Below, in pieces: positions 1 through 9,475 of a DNA stretch of 64,000 bases; the first letter of the stretch is position 1; each line of letters opens with the position of its first letter. The position numbers and the translations under genes are program-made. Source of the stretch: Actinoplanes regularis (GTDB lineage Bacteria > Actinomycetota > Actinomycetes > Mycobacteriales > Micromonosporaceae); contig NZ_FZNR01000001.1 of the NCBI RefSeq assembly GCF_900188005.1, positions 806,001 to 870,000 of the forward strand, written 5' to 3'. The notes beneath the pieces are model-generated. The model was given only the letters and a program-made list of their open reading frames with translations. It did not search any database and was not told the origin of the DNA.

Positions 1-377
1 ATCGTGCCGGATCCGGGCTCGGTCGGCGGGGTCAGGCGCTCCATGCCGGCGTCGTCCGGGCGGGTGCCGGTGAGCCGTACGGTCCGGCCCACCACTCGCG
101 ACAGCGCGGCGTCAACGGTGGGCGTATCGGCGTGGATCGTCGTGCCGTCCGGGCAGGTGACGACCGTTCGGCCGTCCGGGCGGTGCCGGGCCGCCATCGA
201 GAGCAGGGTGCGCCAGCGACGAGGGTTCTTGGCGCTGGCGACCAGGCCGGTCTCCTCGTCGATCAGGGCGTACCGGCGGTCGCCCGCGACACCCGAGGCG
301 TCGAGGTGCGCCTCTTCGAGCTCTTCGCCGCGCATGGATTTGACCGGATATCGGCCCAGCCACACCAATTCACCCAT
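1..377 (-). CDS. MOSC N-terminal domain protein, partial
   Basis: The gene starts at ATG 377 and runs off the left edge, so only about 125 N-terminal residues are visible. It opens MGELVWLGRYPVKSM and continues with GDRRYALID and then a K-N-P-R segment. This is the layout of the MOSC_N beta-barrel domain that precedes the MOSC domain in molybdenum-cofactor-associated oxidoreductases and related proteins. The catalytic MOSC part, with its conserved Cys, lies outside the window, so the substrate cannot be judged. It is downstream of and co-directional with lepB, 79 bp away. Confidence 0.75.
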   Translation of the reverse strand, partial: MGELVWLGRYPVKSMRGEELEEAHLDASGVAGDRRYALIDEETGLVASAKNPRRWRTLLSMAARHRPDGRTVVTCPDGTTIHADTPTVDAALSRVVGRTVRLTGTRPDDAGMERLTPPTEPGSGT

Positions 378-456
378 GGGCACCCCCGACGTCCGCGGCG
401 TCCAAGATATCCAATGTCGAGGGACCTTTGCGCGGCCGGCGCGGCCGGCGCACGGG

Positions 457-1092
457 TCAGCCGGCCGGAGCGGGAACCGCCTCGAAGGTCTTGGGGACCG
501 ACAGCGAAGTCCAGCGCGACACCGGCCAGTAGATCGCGAAGGCCCGGCCCGCGACCCGGTCGACGGGCACCGTGCCCAGATCGGAGTCGAGGTGGGCCCG
601 CGAGTCGGCGGAGTCGGAACGGTGGTCGCCCATCACGAAGAGGCGCCCGGCCGGAACGGTCACGTCGAAGGTGTCGTCAGAGGGGGCGTCGCCGGGGTAG
701 AGGTAGTCCTCGTCGAGGGCCTGCCCGTTCACGGTGAGCCGCTTCTGCGTGTCGCAGCAGACGACGTGGTCGCCACCGACGCCGATGATGCGCTTGATGT
801 ACTCCTGCTCGGCGGGGCCGGCACCCCACGCCACCGGGGGCTGGAAAACCACGACCTCCCCGCGGTGCGGCTCCCGGAACCGGTAGAGCACCTTGTTCAC
901 CAACACCTTGTCGTTCAGGAGAAGGGTGTTCTCCATCGACCCGGAGGGGATGTAGAAGGTCTGAAGCAGGTACGTCCGCACTCCGGCGGCGACCAGCACC
1001 CCCACCACGATGAGAACCAAGAGCTCAAAGCCCTTGGAACGGTAAAAGGGACGATCGGTGATCTTGTCCTCGGACACGGCCGGAGCGTACAT
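457..1092 (-). CDS. lepB: Signal peptidase I
   Basis: Membrane-bound leader peptidase that cleaves Sec and Tat signal peptides (211 aa). One N-terminal membrane segment spans about residues 22-40. The family S26 Ser-Lys dyad is visible: Ser52 in PSGSMENTL and Lys100 in EYIKRIIGVGGD. The later boxes GDHRSDSADSR and GRAFAIYWP also match. ATG 1092 is chosen because the frame continues open upstream only through antisense valS sequence; no strong ribosome-binding site is visible, and a GTG at VSEDKITD is an alternative. It lies 68 bp downstream of valS, with a hairpin between them. Confidence 0.93.
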   Translation of the reverse strand: MYAPAVSEDKITDRPFYRSKGFELLVLIVVGVLVAAGVRTYLLQTFYIPSGSMENTLLLNDKVLVNKVLYRFREPHRGEVVVFQPPVAWGAGPAEQEYIKRIIGVGGDHVVCCDTQKRLTVNGQALDEDYLYPGDAPSDDTFDVTVPAGRLFVMGDHRSDSADSRAHLDSDLGTVPVDRVAGRAFAIYWPVSRWTSLSVPKTFEAVPAPAG

Positions 1093-1121
1093 CAATCGCC
1101 AAAGCCCGGCGGGGGGAACTC

Positions 1122-1155
1122 TGCGGAAGGGACCCTTGAGCGGGCCCCTTCCGCA
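1122..1155 (-). terminator. Hairpin between valS and lepB
   Basis: A 10-bp inverted repeat (TGCGGAAGGG at 1122-1131, its complement at 1146-1155) encloses a 14-nt loop just after the valS stop. There is no U-run on the minus strand, so it may be an attenuating or processing hairpin rather than a full intrinsic terminator. Confidence 0.5.
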
Positions 1156-1160
1156 CATGA

Positions 1161-3731
1161 TCAGGCGAGCCGGACCTCGGCGCCGAGCGGGTCGCCGACC
1201 GCCTCGGTGGTCACCTCGCGGATCACGCCGGCCGCCAGCACGTCCGGGCCGACCAGGTCGAAGGAGATCAGGTCGGCCTCGGGACCCCGCAGGGTCAGGT
1301 GCGCCACCTCGCTGCGCATCGACTGCCTGGCCTCGGACTTCGCCTTGCGCACCAGGCCGAGCACGGCCCCGGCGAGGGTGAGCAGGCCGCCCGGGAGGGC
1401 CGGGTCCAGCGCCTCGGCGAACTCGTTCGTGGACGGCCATGCGGCGCGGTGCACCGAGCCCTCCTGCCACCAGGACCAGGCCTCCTCGGTGACGAACGGC
1501 AGCATCGGCGCGAACAGCCGCAGGAGTGCCCGGAGCGCGAGGGCGAGCGCGGCGTGCGCGGACCGGGTGGCCGGGGCGGAGACGGGGCCGTACGCCCGCT
1601 CCTTCACCAGCTCCAGGTAGTCGTCGCAGAACGTCCAGAAGAACTGCTCGGTACGTTCCAGGGCGCGGGCGTAGTCGTACCCCTCGAAGTGCCTGGTGGC
1701 GTCCGCCACCACCGCGGCCAGCTCGGTGAGCATCGCGCGGTCCAGCGGCTCGGTGACGTCGCCGGCGCCGGGATCGGCGGAGACGCCGAAGCGCAGGACG
1801 AACTTCGTCGCGTTCAGGATCTTGATGGCCAGCCGGCGGCCGACCTTCATCTGGCCGGTGTCGAAGGCGGTGTCGGTGCCCGGGCGCGCGCTGACCGCCC
1901 AGTACCGGACCGCGTCCGAGCCCTGTTCCGCCAGCAGCCCCGCCGGGGTGACAGTGTTGCCCTTGGACTTCGACATCTTCTTGCGGTCCGGGTCGAGGAT
2001 CCAGCCGGAGATCAGGGTCGTGCGGAACGGCAGGCTGTCGAACTCCTGGTGGGCGCGGAGCACGGTGGCGAACAGCCAGGTCCGGATGATCTCGTGGGCC
2101 TGCGGGCGCAGGTCCATCGGGAAGACCCGGGCGAACAGGTCGTCGTCCCGGCCCCACCCGCCGGCGATCTCCGGGGTGAGCGAGGAGGTGGCCCAGGTGT
2201 CCATGACGTCCGGGTCCCCGGTGAAGCCGCCCGGCCGGCCCCGCTGGCTCTCGTCGTAGCCGGGCGGGGTGTCGCTGCTCGGGTCGATCGGCAGCGCCGC
2301 CTCGTCCGGGGTGATCGGGGACGAGTGGTCCGGCTCGCCGGCCGCGTCCAGCGGGTACCAGACCGGGAACGGGACGCCGAAAAAGCGCTGGCGGCTGATG
2401 ATCCAGTCGCCGGCCAGGCCCTCCACCCAGTTCTCGTACCGGTTCCGCATGAAGCCCGGCGACCAGGTCATCTCCCGGCCGCGGTCGAGCAGGGCGGAGC
2501 GCAGCGCGGCGTCCCGGCCACCGTTGCGGATGTACCACTGCCGGGTGGTGACGATCTCGAGCGGCTTGTCGCCCCGCTCGTAGAACTTCACCTGCTGGGT
2601 GGTGGGCCGCGGCTCACCGTCCAGCGCGCCCGCCGCGCGCAGCAACTCGGCCGCCTTCTCCTTGGCCGAGAAGGCGGTCTTTCCGGCGAGCTCGGCATAG
2701 GCCGCGGCCGCGGCGGCGGAGAAGCCGGCGGGCGGCTGGGGCAGCAGACGCCCGTCGCGGCCCATCACCGGGCGGGTCGGCAGGTCCAGCTCGCGCCACC
2801 AGATCACGTCGGTGAGGTCACCGAAGGTGCAGATCATCGCGATGCCGGAACCCTTGTCGGGCTGGGCCAGCGGGTGCGCCCTGATCGGCACCTCGACCCC
2901 GAAGACCGGCGTGGTCGCGACCGTGCCGAACAGGTGCCGGTAGCGCTCGTCGTCCGGGTGGGCGACCAGCGCCACGCAGGCCGGGAGCAGCTCGGGCCGG
3001 GTGGTCTCGATCCGCACGTCGCCGCCGCCGGGCAGGCCGAAGACGAGCCGGTAGTACGCCCCCTGTCGCTCCCGGTCCTCCAGCTCGGCCTGGGCCACCG
3101 CGGTGTGGAACGAGACGTCCCAGAGCGTCGGCGCGTCCGCGAGGTACGCCTCCCCGCGCGCCAGATTCCGCAGGAAGGCCCGCTGCGACACGGCCCGGCT
3201 GACGTCGTTGATCGTGCTGTACTGCAGCGACCAGTCGACCGAGAGCCCGAGCTGGCGCCACAGCTCCTCGAACGCCTGCTCGTCGATCGCAGTCAGCCGC
3301 TGGCACAGCTCGACGAAGTTGCGCCGGGAGACGTGCAGCGGCCGGCTCGGCGGTGTCTCCGGCGGGGTGAAGTCCGGGTCGTACGGCAGCGAGGGATCGC
3401 ACTGCACGCCGTAGTGGTTCTGCACCCGCCGCTCGGTCGGCAGCCCGTTGTCGTCCCACCCCATCGGGTAGAACACCTCGCGCCCGGTCATCCGCTGGTA
3501 GCGGGCGATGGCGTCGGCGTGGGTGAACGAGAACACGTGGCCGACGTGCAGCGACCCGCTCACCGTGGGCGGCGGGGTGTCGATCGAGAAGACCCTGGAC
3601 CGCGGCGCCGTCCGGTCGAAGGTGTAGGTGCCCCGCTCATCCCATACCGCACGCCACTTCCGCTCGAGTCCGTCGAGGGTGGGCTTGTCGGGCACGGGGA
3701 TCCGCGACTGCGCGGATGCGATGTCGGTCAC
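1161..3731 (-). CDS. valS: Valine--tRNA ligase
   Basis: Class I aminoacyl-tRNA synthetase that charges tRNA-Val (856 aa). The HIGH-type ATP motif is HVGH near residue 63. The KMSKS motif appears complete as KKMSKSKGN. The CP1 editing domain carries IETTRPE, and the anticodon-binding domain follows. The sequence ends shortly after that domain, so the long C-terminal coiled coil seen in many ValS proteins is absent or very short. A 176-bp divergent spacer separates it from the flavoprotein gene on the plus strand. Identification rests on the catalytic motifs and length. Confidence 0.95.
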   Translation of the reverse strand: MTDIASAQSRIPVPDKPTLDGLERKWRAVWDERGTYTFDRTAPRSRVFSIDTPPPTVSGSLHVGHVFSFTHADAIARYQRMTGREVFYPMGWDDNGLPTERRVQNHYGVQCDPSLPYDPDFTPPETPPSRPLHVSRRNFVELCQRLTAIDEQAFEELWRQLGLSVDWSLQYSTINDVSRAVSQRAFLRNLARGEAYLADAPTLWDVSFHTAVAQAELEDRERQGAYYRLVFGLPGGGDVRIETTRPELLPACVALVAHPDDERYRHLFGTVATTPVFGVEVPIRAHPLAQPDKGSGIAMICTFGDLTDVIWWRELDLPTRPVMGRDGRLLPQPPAGFSAAAAAAYAELAGKTAFSAKEKAAELLRAAGALDGEPRPTTQQVKFYERGDKPLEIVTTRQWYIRNGGRDAALRSALLDRGREMTWSPGFMRNRYENWVEGLAGDWIISRQRFFGVPFPVWYPLDAAGEPDHSSPITPDEAALPIDPSSDTPPGYDESQRGRPGGFTGDPDVMDTWATSSLTPEIAGGWGRDDDLFARVFPMDLRPQAHEIIRTWLFATVLRAHQEFDSLPFRTTLISGWILDPDRKKMSKSKGNTVTPAGLLAEQGSDAVRYWAVSARPGTDTAFDTGQMKVGRRLAIKILNATKFVLRFGVSADPGAGDVTEPLDRAMLTELAAVVADATRHFEGYDYARALERTEQFFWTFCDDYLELVKERAYGPVSAPATRSAHAALALALRALLRLFAPMLPFVTEEAWSWWQEGSVHRAAWPSTNEFAEALDPALPGGLLTLAGAVLGLVRKAKSEARQSMRSEVAHLTLRGPEADLISFDLVGPDVLAAGVIREVTTEAVGDPLGAEVRLA

Positions 3732-3907
3732 CCGGAAAACCCTACGCAGTTCCGGCGAGGCCGGTCACCCGAAATAGCCCTGTGCAACGGCAACGGGCGA
3801 CAACGTCCACCGTCGCCTTTGGACTCGAGCGACTACCGCCCCGGATCGGCCCCTTGTTTGGATCGAGGTCCGCTCGAAGCGCATCGACTCCGAGGCAAGG
3901 AGGCCCC

Positions 3908-5665
3908 ATGAACGGGATCAGCCGGCGTAGCGTCCTGGCGACCACGGCCGCGACCGCCCTGGCGGCCCAGGCCACCCCGGCGTTCGGCGCCGCCGCGGCG
4001 ACCGACGCGGACGCGATCGTCATCGGTCACGGCCTGGCCGGCCTGGTCGCCACGTCCGAGTTGGTCGCCGCCGGCCGCAAGGTGTTGCTGCTGGACCAGG
4101 AGCCGGAGGCGAGCCTGGGCGGGCAGGCGTACTGGTCGTTCGGCGGGTTGTTCTTCGTCAACTCCGAGGAGCAGCGGCTGATGGGGGTCAAGGACTCCTA
4201 CGACCTGGCGTGGCAGGACTGGCTGGGTACGGCCGGGTTCGACCGCGGCGTCGACGATCCGGCCGGGCAGGACTACTGGGCGTACAAGTGGGCGCAGGCG
4301 TACGTGCAGTTCGCCGCTGGGGAGAAGCGATCGTGGCTGGCCGGGCTCGGTCTGCAGTGGTTCCCCGCGGTGGGCTGGGCGGAGCGCGGCGGCGGGCTGG
4401 CGACCGGCCACGGCAACTCGGTGCCGCGGTTCCACGTGACGTGGGGCACCGGTCCGGCGATCGTCGAGCCGTTCGAGAAGAAGGTGCGGGCCGGGGTGGC
4501 CGCCGGCAAGGTGGTCTTCAAGTTCCGGCACCGGGTGGACGAGGTGGTGGTCACCAACGGGGCGGTCACCGGCGTGCGCGGGGCGATCCTGGAGGCCAGC
4601 TCGGCGGCGCGCGGGACGGCCAGCTCCCGTACCGTGATCGGCGATTTCGATCTGAAGGCACCGATCGTGATCGTGACCTCCGGCGGCATCGGCGCGAACC
4701 AGGACCTGATCCGGCAGAACTGGCCGGCCCGGCTCGGTCCCGCCCCGGCCTCCATGATCACCGGCGTGCCGGCGCACGTGGACGGGCGGATGCTGGCGAT
4801 CACCGCGCGCGCCGGTGGCCGGATCGTGAACCCGGACCGGATGTGGCACTACACCGAGGGGCTGCGGAACTTCGCGCCGATCTGGCCGAACCACGGCATC
4901 CGGATCCTCCCCGGCCCGTCGTCGATGTGGTTCGACGCCAAGGGCCGGCGGTTCAGCGCGCCGGACATGCCGGGCTACGACACCCTGCACACGCTCGGCA
5001 CGATCGCCGCGTCCGGTTATGACTACTCCTGGTTCGTCACCACGCAGAAGATCGTCGACAAGGAGTTCGCGCTCTCCGGCTCCGAGCAGAACCCCGATCT
5101 GACCGGCAAGAACCTGTGGTTGCTGCTGTCGCGCATCTGGCAGACCCCGGAGCCGATCCAGAAGTTCCAGAAGTACGGCGTCGACTTCGTGCAGGCCGCC
5201 ACGCTGCCCGAACTGGTCGCCGGGATGAACCGGCTGACCGGGAACGATCTGATCGACGTGGCCGATCTGAAGCGGCAGGTCGAGGCCCGGGACCGGGAGA
5301 TCGACAACACGTACAGCAAGGACGCCCAGGTGATGGGGATCCGCAACGCGCTGGACTATCTCGGTGATCAGATCAGCCGGACCGCCTCGATCCACAAGCT
5401 CCTGGACACGAGCGCCGGCCCGCTGGTCGCGGTCCGCCTCAACCTCCTCACCCGCAAGACCCTCGGCGGCTTGCAGACCGACCTGGCGGGCCGGGTCCTC
5501 AACGCCGCCGGCACGCCCGTGCCGGGCCTCTACGCGGCCGGCGAGGTGGCCGGCTTCGGTGGCGGCGGGGTACACGGCTACCGCTCCCTGGAGGGCACGT
5601 TCCTGGGCGGCTGCCTCTTCTCCGGGCGGCAGGCCGGCCGGGCCGCGGCGGCCGCCGCGGCATAA
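3908..5665 (+). CDS. Tat-exported FAD-binding dehydrogenase (flavocytochrome c / ketosteroid dehydrogenase-like)
   Basis: Flavoprotein of the fumarate reductase/3-ketosteroid-delta1-dehydrogenase superfamily (585 aa). The N-terminus has SRRSVLATTAATALAAQA, a twin-arginine signal with an Ala-rich h-region and a likely cleavage near AFGA, so it probably acts outside the membrane. The FAD-binding Rossmann motif follows as IVIGHGLAGLVA. A C-terminal FAD contact (GLYAAGEVAGFGGGGVHG) is typical of the superfamily. ATG 3908 has AGGAGG about 6 nt upstream. The natural substrate cannot be read from the sequence. It appears monocistronic. Confidence 0.85.
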   Translation: MNGISRRSVLATTAATALAAQATPAFGAAAATDADAIVIGHGLAGLVATSELVAAGRKVLLLDQEPEASLGGQAYWSFGGLFFVNSEEQRLMGVKDSYDLAWQDWLGTAGFDRGVDDPAGQDYWAYKWAQAYVQFAAGEKRSWLAGLGLQWFPAVGWAERGGGLATGHGNSVPRFHVTWGTGPAIVEPFEKKVRAGVAAGKVVFKFRHRVDEVVVTNGAVTGVRGAILEASSAARGTASSRTVIGDFDLKAPIVIVTSGGIGANQDLIRQNWPARLGPAPASMITGVPAHVDGRMLAITARAGGRIVNPDRMWHYTEGLRNFAPIWPNHGIRILPGPSSMWFDAKGRRFSAPDMPGYDTLHTLGTIAASGYDYSWFVTTQKIVDKEFALSGSEQNPDLTGKNLWLLLSRIWQTPEPIQKFQKYGVDFVQAATLPELVAGMNRLTGNDLIDVADLKRQVEARDREIDNTYSKDAQVMGIRNALDYLGDQISRTASIHKLLDTSAGPLVAVRLNLLTRKTLGGLQTDLAGRVLNAAGTPVPGLYAAGEVAGFGGGGVHGYRSLEGTFLGGCLFSGRQAGRAAAAAAA

Positions 5666-5778
5666 AGATCAAGACCCGTTTCCGGTACGACGGTTCGACC
5701 ACCCATCGCGAGGGCCGCCTGCTGCTCAACTCCCGCACCTCCGCCGCGGAGGCGTTGCTCACGGCGCCGCGCTGACCC

Positions 5779-6165
5779 TCAGGGGTGCCGGCTCGCGAGG
5801 ACGCAGAACTCGTTTCCCTCCGGGTCGGCGAGCACGACCCAGCTCTCGGCGCCCTGACCGACGTCGGCGCGCCGAGCGCCCAGGTCGAGCAGGCGACGGA
5901 CCTCGTCGCCCTGCTCCCGATCGGTGGGGTTGACGTCGAAGTGGAGCCTGTTCTTCACGATCTTGGGTTCGGGCACACGCGCGAAGGTCAGGGTCGGCGG
6001 CACCGGGCCGGCCCGGCGCCCGCCCTCCGGGACGGCGGGCGAGCCGATGGTGACCAGCCCGTCCTCCTCGTCCCGCACCTCGTAGTCGAGGACCGCGCAC
6101 CAGAACCGGGCGAGAGCGCCGGGATCGGCACAGTCGATCGCGAGGTCGGTCAACTTGCTGGCCAT
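5779..6165 (-). CDS. VOC (glyoxalase/bleomycin-resistance fold) family protein
   Basis: Small single-domain protein of 128 aa. Two beta-alpha-beta-beta-beta modules are recognisable: LTDLAIDCADPGALARFW at the start and WVVLADPEGNEFCVL near the end. It has the actinobacterial pattern of a histidine in KNRLHFDVNP and a C-terminal Glu in GNEFCVL, which are usual metal-ligand positions. The family includes glyoxalases, dioxygenases and drug-binding proteins, and the substrate here is unknown. It lies 47 bp downstream of the kinase gene on the same strand and may be cotranscribed with it. Confidence 0.85.
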   Translation of the reverse strand: MASKLTDLAIDCADPGALARFWCAVLDYEVRDEEDGLVTIGSPAVPEGGRRAGPVPPTLTFARVPEPKIVKNRLHFDVNPTDREQGDEVRRLLDLGARRADVGQGAESWVVLADPEGNEFCVLASRHP

Positions 6166-6212
6166 GCGAAACCTCCCGGCCGGCGCACCGGTGAACTGCT
6201 CGAGCGCCCAGC

Positions 6213-7703
6213 CTAGAGGGGAAGCACGACAGCGGCAGGCTTGCCGGAGAAGCAGTTGACCGACATCCGGTAGCGACTGAGGTCGTTCGCGAACACGATC
6301 GCCGGGGTGAGCCCCGGACCGGGGTCGACCCGCTGCACCACGAAACCCTCGGCCGCCTCCCAGTCGAGCAGCCGAGCGCCCCCGGGCCCGCAGACCGCGT
6401 AGACCGCGCCACCCTTCGACTCCAGCCAGGTCCCCTCCAGCGCCGCCGCGCTGGGCGGGGCGCTGCCGCCGAGGCTCGGCTCCGGCACCACGGAGGGCGC
6501 CGCCGAGCCCGGCGGTGGGGCGTCGGCATTCACCGGCAGTCCGCTGGCCACGACCACCGGGGGCGAAGAGTGCCGGGTGGCGCTCGGAACCGGCGAGGCG
6601 ACCGCCGAGCGGGCGGCGGCGTCCGGCGGCACGACCCCGTTGCTGGCCGGGGGCGCGACATCGGCCGCCGGAGCACCGGTTTCACCCGCACGGGTGAGCC
6701 ACATCGTGGCGAGGGCGGTGATCAGCGTCGCCAGGACACCACCGGCCAGTACGAGCTTGCGCCGGTCCGCGTCCGCCGGAGCGGCGTTCGCCGGCGGCAA
6801 CGCCCCGGGGATGTACTCCGTCTCCTCGTCGAACCGGGTCGGCAGAAGCGGCTCCGGCGCCGGTTCGGGCACCGGGGGCCGGGCAGAGGCCGCCTCGGCC
6901 GCGTCCCCGAGGATCTCCGACACCTCGGCCGCGGCCGGCCGGTCCGCCGGCTCCTTGGCCAGGCAGCGGTCGACCAGTTCGGCCACGGCCCGCGGCACCC
7001 CGGGCAGGTCGGGCATGGGCGCCGGCTCCGCGTAGATGTGCGCGTTGAGCATCTGCGTCGTGGTCTCCACGCTCCACGGCGACGCCTCGGCGAGCAGCCG
7101 GTAGAGCAGCACGCCGAGCGCGTATACGTCGGAGGCCGGTTCGATCGCGCTGCCGATCAGACGCTCCGGGGCCAGGTAGGCGGGCGTGCCGAGCAGGCCC
7201 TCCTCCGGCTCGGAGTCGCCGGCCGCCGCGGCGATACCGAAGTCCACCACCTTGGCGCCGGCCGGCGTGACCATCACGTTGGCCAGCTTGATGTCCCGGT
7301 GCACCAGGCCGTCCTCGTGTGCCGCGGCGAGCGCCGCGGCCACCTCGCCGCAGATCCGGAAGACCCGCCGGGGCGGCATCGGGGCCTCCGCCAGCCGTTG
7401 CTGCAGGGTGGGTCCGTTGATCAATTCCATGACGACGTACGGAACGAGAATCCCGTCCTCGTCCGATTCCCCGAAGTCGTAGATCTGCGCGATGTTCGGG
7501 TGCGAGAGGGTCGCCGCCGCACGCGCCTCGTGCAGAATCCGCGACCGGAAGCGTTCGTCATCGGCGTAACGCCCGGCCAGTACCTTCACCGCGACCGGCC
7601 GGTTCAGTACCTCGTCAGCGGCCCGCCAGACCACGGCCATCCCGCCGCGGCCGAGTTCATCCAGCAGCCGGTACCGACCGCCGAGCTTACTTCCCTCGTC
7701 CAC
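6213..7703 (-). CDS. Membrane-anchored Ser/Thr protein kinase
   Basis: Eukaryotic-type kinase of the PknB class (496 aa). The kinase domain covers about residues 10-270: glycine loop GRGGMAVVW, Lys40 in VAVKV, catalytic Asp137 in HRDIKLAN, the DFG motif at 154-156, and GTPAYLAPE. A Pro/Ala-rich juxtamembrane stretch leads to one transmembrane helix (about 318-338, LVLAGGVLATLITALATMWL). The extracellular part starts as an Ala/Pro/Ser-rich linker and ends in a small compact domain of about 75 residues. PASTA repeats are absent, so the sensor is not the PknB type. It is divergent from the hydrolase gene at 7823. Confidence 0.93.
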   Translation of the reverse strand: MDEGSKLGGRYRLLDELGRGGMAVVWRAADEVLNRPVAVKVLAGRYADDERFRSRILHEARAAATLSHPNIAQIYDFGESDEDGILVPYVVMELINGPTLQQRLAEAPMPPRRVFRICGEVAAALAAAHEDGLVHRDIKLANVMVTPAGAKVVDFGIAAAAGDSEPEEGLLGTPAYLAPERLIGSAIEPASDVYALGVLLYRLLAEASPWSVETTTQMLNAHIYAEPAPMPDLPGVPRAVAELVDRCLAKEPADRPAAAEVSEILGDAAEAASARPPVPEPAPEPLLPTRFDEETEYIPGALPPANAAPADADRRKLVLAGGVLATLITALATMWLTRAGETGAPAADVAPPASNGVVPPDAAARSAVASPVPSATRHSSPPVVVASGLPVNADAPPPGSAAPSVVPEPSLGGSAPPSAAALEGTWLESKGGAVYAVCGPGGARLLDWEAAEGFVVQRVDPGPGLTPAIVFANDLSRYRMSVNCFSGKPAAVVLPL

Positions 7704-7822
7704 CCGAGGCAGTTTGCCGAATTACGCGCCAATTCGCACATCGGCAATCCCGTGAATGCCATTCGTCTTTCATATTCCGCACCTCACGGATATCGTCGGG
7801 TTCCCGGATAAAAGGGGGCGGT

Positions 7823-9475
7823 ATGGCGATCTCGAAACGGCAGCGACTGGTCGACGCGACACTGAGCCGTCTCCTCGGCCAGGCACCGGCGTTGCACGGC
7901 TATTCGGCGGAGCGGGTCCGGACCCCGATGCGCGACGGCGTCCGGTTGCTCGGCGACCACTTCGCACCCCACACCGACCGGCCCCACGGCACCGTGCTGA
8001 TCCGCACTCCCTACGGTCGCGGCCTGCCCACCTCGGCGCTCAACGGCCGGTTGTTCGCCGCCCGCGGCTACCACGTTCTGTTACAGAGCGTGCGGGGCAC
8101 GTTCGGCTCCGAGGGCGAGTTCACCCCGATGGCCCAGGAGACCGAGGACGGTCAGGACACCGTCGCGTGGCTGCGCGAGCAGCCCTGGTTCGACGGCAGG
8201 CTCGCCACGCTCGGCGCCTCCTACCTGGGCTGGACCCAGTGGACGCTGCTTCAGGATCCGCCGCCCGAGCTGCGCGCCGCGGTGATCTACGTCGGCCCCC
8301 ACGACTTCCGGGAGGCGGTCTACGGAACGGGCTCGTTCACCCTCGGTGACTTCCTCGGCTGGAGTGACCAGATCGTCCATCAGGAGGACGGCGGCCTGCG
8401 CCGGGTCCTCAGCCTGGCCACCGCGCAGCGCCGGCTCCGGCCCGCGCTCGGCGGGCTCCCGCTGGCCGCCGCCGCCGAGCCGGTGCTGCGCGGACGGGCG
8501 CCGTGGTACCGCGAATGGCTGGCCCATCCGGACGGCGACGACCCGTGGTGGGAGCCGTACCGGGCGGGTTCCGCGCTGACCACCGCCGATGTCCCGATCC
8601 TGCTGATCGGCGGCTGGCAGGACCTCTTCCTGGACCAGACCCTGCAACAGTACGAGGCACTGCACTCCCGCGGCGTCGACGTCGCCCTGACCGTCGGCCC
8701 GTGGACACATTTGCAGGTCGCGCTGCATGCGGCCGGCACGGTCAGCCGGGAGAGCCTGGCTTGGCTCGATCAACATCTGGCCGGTGGCCCGGCGGCCCGC
8801 AAGTCACCCGTCCGGGTGCACCGGACCGGCGAGCGCGCCTGGCACGAGCTGCCCGCCTGGCCCCCACCGTCCGAGCCGGTCGCCTTCCACCTGAGGGCCG
8901 GACGCCGGCTGACCACGACCGGACCGGACGGCTCGGAGGGCGTCGCCGAATTCCGCTACGACCCGGCCGACCCGACCCCGTCGGCCGGCGGGCGGACCCT
9001 GACCGGCTCGATGGGCGTGAAGGACAACCGGGCCCTGGAGGCACGGCGGGACGTGCTGGTCTTCACTACCGATCCGCTGCCCACCGCGGTCGACGTGATC
9101 GGCAGCCCGGTGCTGGAGCTGACCGTCTCGGTGGACAACCCGCACGCGGACGTGTTCGTCCGGCTCTGCGACGTCGACCCGGCCGGCCGCTCGCGCAACT
9201 TCACCGACCGGCACCGCCGTCTCGACGCGACGCTTCCGGCCGGCGCGCGACAGCGGCTCACGCTCACCCTGGACCCGTGCTTCCATCGCCTGCTCGCCGG
9301 ACACCGGCTGCGGCTGCAGATCTCCGGGGGCGCGTTCCCGCGGTTCGCCCGCAATCCGGGCACGGACGACGGCGGCCTGGCCGCCACCCGGCACACCGTC
9401 GACATCGCCGGGTCCCGGCTCGACCTGCCGGTGGCCGTGGCGCCCCCATCCCCCATAAGGTCGCTGGATGACTGA
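7823..9475 (+). CDS. CocE/NonD family alpha/beta-hydrolase (X-Pro dipeptidyl-peptidase type)
   Basis: Serine hydrolase of the S15/cocaine esterase group (550 aa). The N-terminal catalytic domain has TPMRDGVRL, then VRGTFGSEGEF and the nucleophile elbow GASYLG with Ser133. A cap region follows, and a C-terminal jelly-roll domain begins near residue 330 (V.FHLRAGRRL) and ends with the usual R.SGGAFPRFARNPGT motif. The family cleaves acyl esters, amides or X-Pro peptides; the substrate here is unknown. No signal peptide is seen, so it is probably cytoplasmic. It overlaps the next gene by 8 bp, implying translational coupling. Confidence 0.9.
   Translation: MAISKRQRLVDATLSRLLGQAPALHGYSAERVRTPMRDGVRLLGDHFAPHTDRPHGTVLIRTPYGRGLPTSALNGRLFAARGYHVLLQSVRGTFGSEGEFTPMAQETEDGQDTVAWLREQPWFDGRLATLGASYLGWTQWTLLQDPPPELRAAVIYVGPHDFREAVYGTGSFTLGDFLGWSDQIVHQEDGGLRRVLSLATAQRRLRPALGGLPLAAAAEPVLRGRAPWYREWLAHPDGDDPWWEPYRAGSALTTADVPILLIGGWQDLFLDQTLQQYEALHSRGVDVALTVGPWTHLQVALHAAGTVSRESLAWLDQHLAGGPAARKSPVRVHRTGERAWHELPAWPPPSEPVAFHLRAGRRLTTTGPDGSEGVAEFRYDPADPTPSAGGRTLTGSMGVKDNRALEARRDVLVFTTDPLPTAVDVIGSPVLELTVSVDNPHADVFVRLCDVDPAGRSRNFTDRHRRLDATLPAGARQRLTLTLDPCFHRLLAGHRLRLQISGGAFPRFARNPGTDDGGLAATRHTVDIAGSRLDLPVAVAPPSPIRSLDD

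Noticed and set aside
4..1620. 538-codon plus-strand frame at the left edge.
   Set aside because: It runs antisense to MOSC, lepB and valS, all of which have clear family motifs on the minus strand.
5668..5775. Short open segment encoding IKTRFRYDGSTTHREG and more after the flavoprotein gene.
   Set aside because: It reads like protein sequence but has no start codon or ribosome-binding site in frame after the preceding stop; it may be a remnant of a lost gene, but there is too little to annotate.
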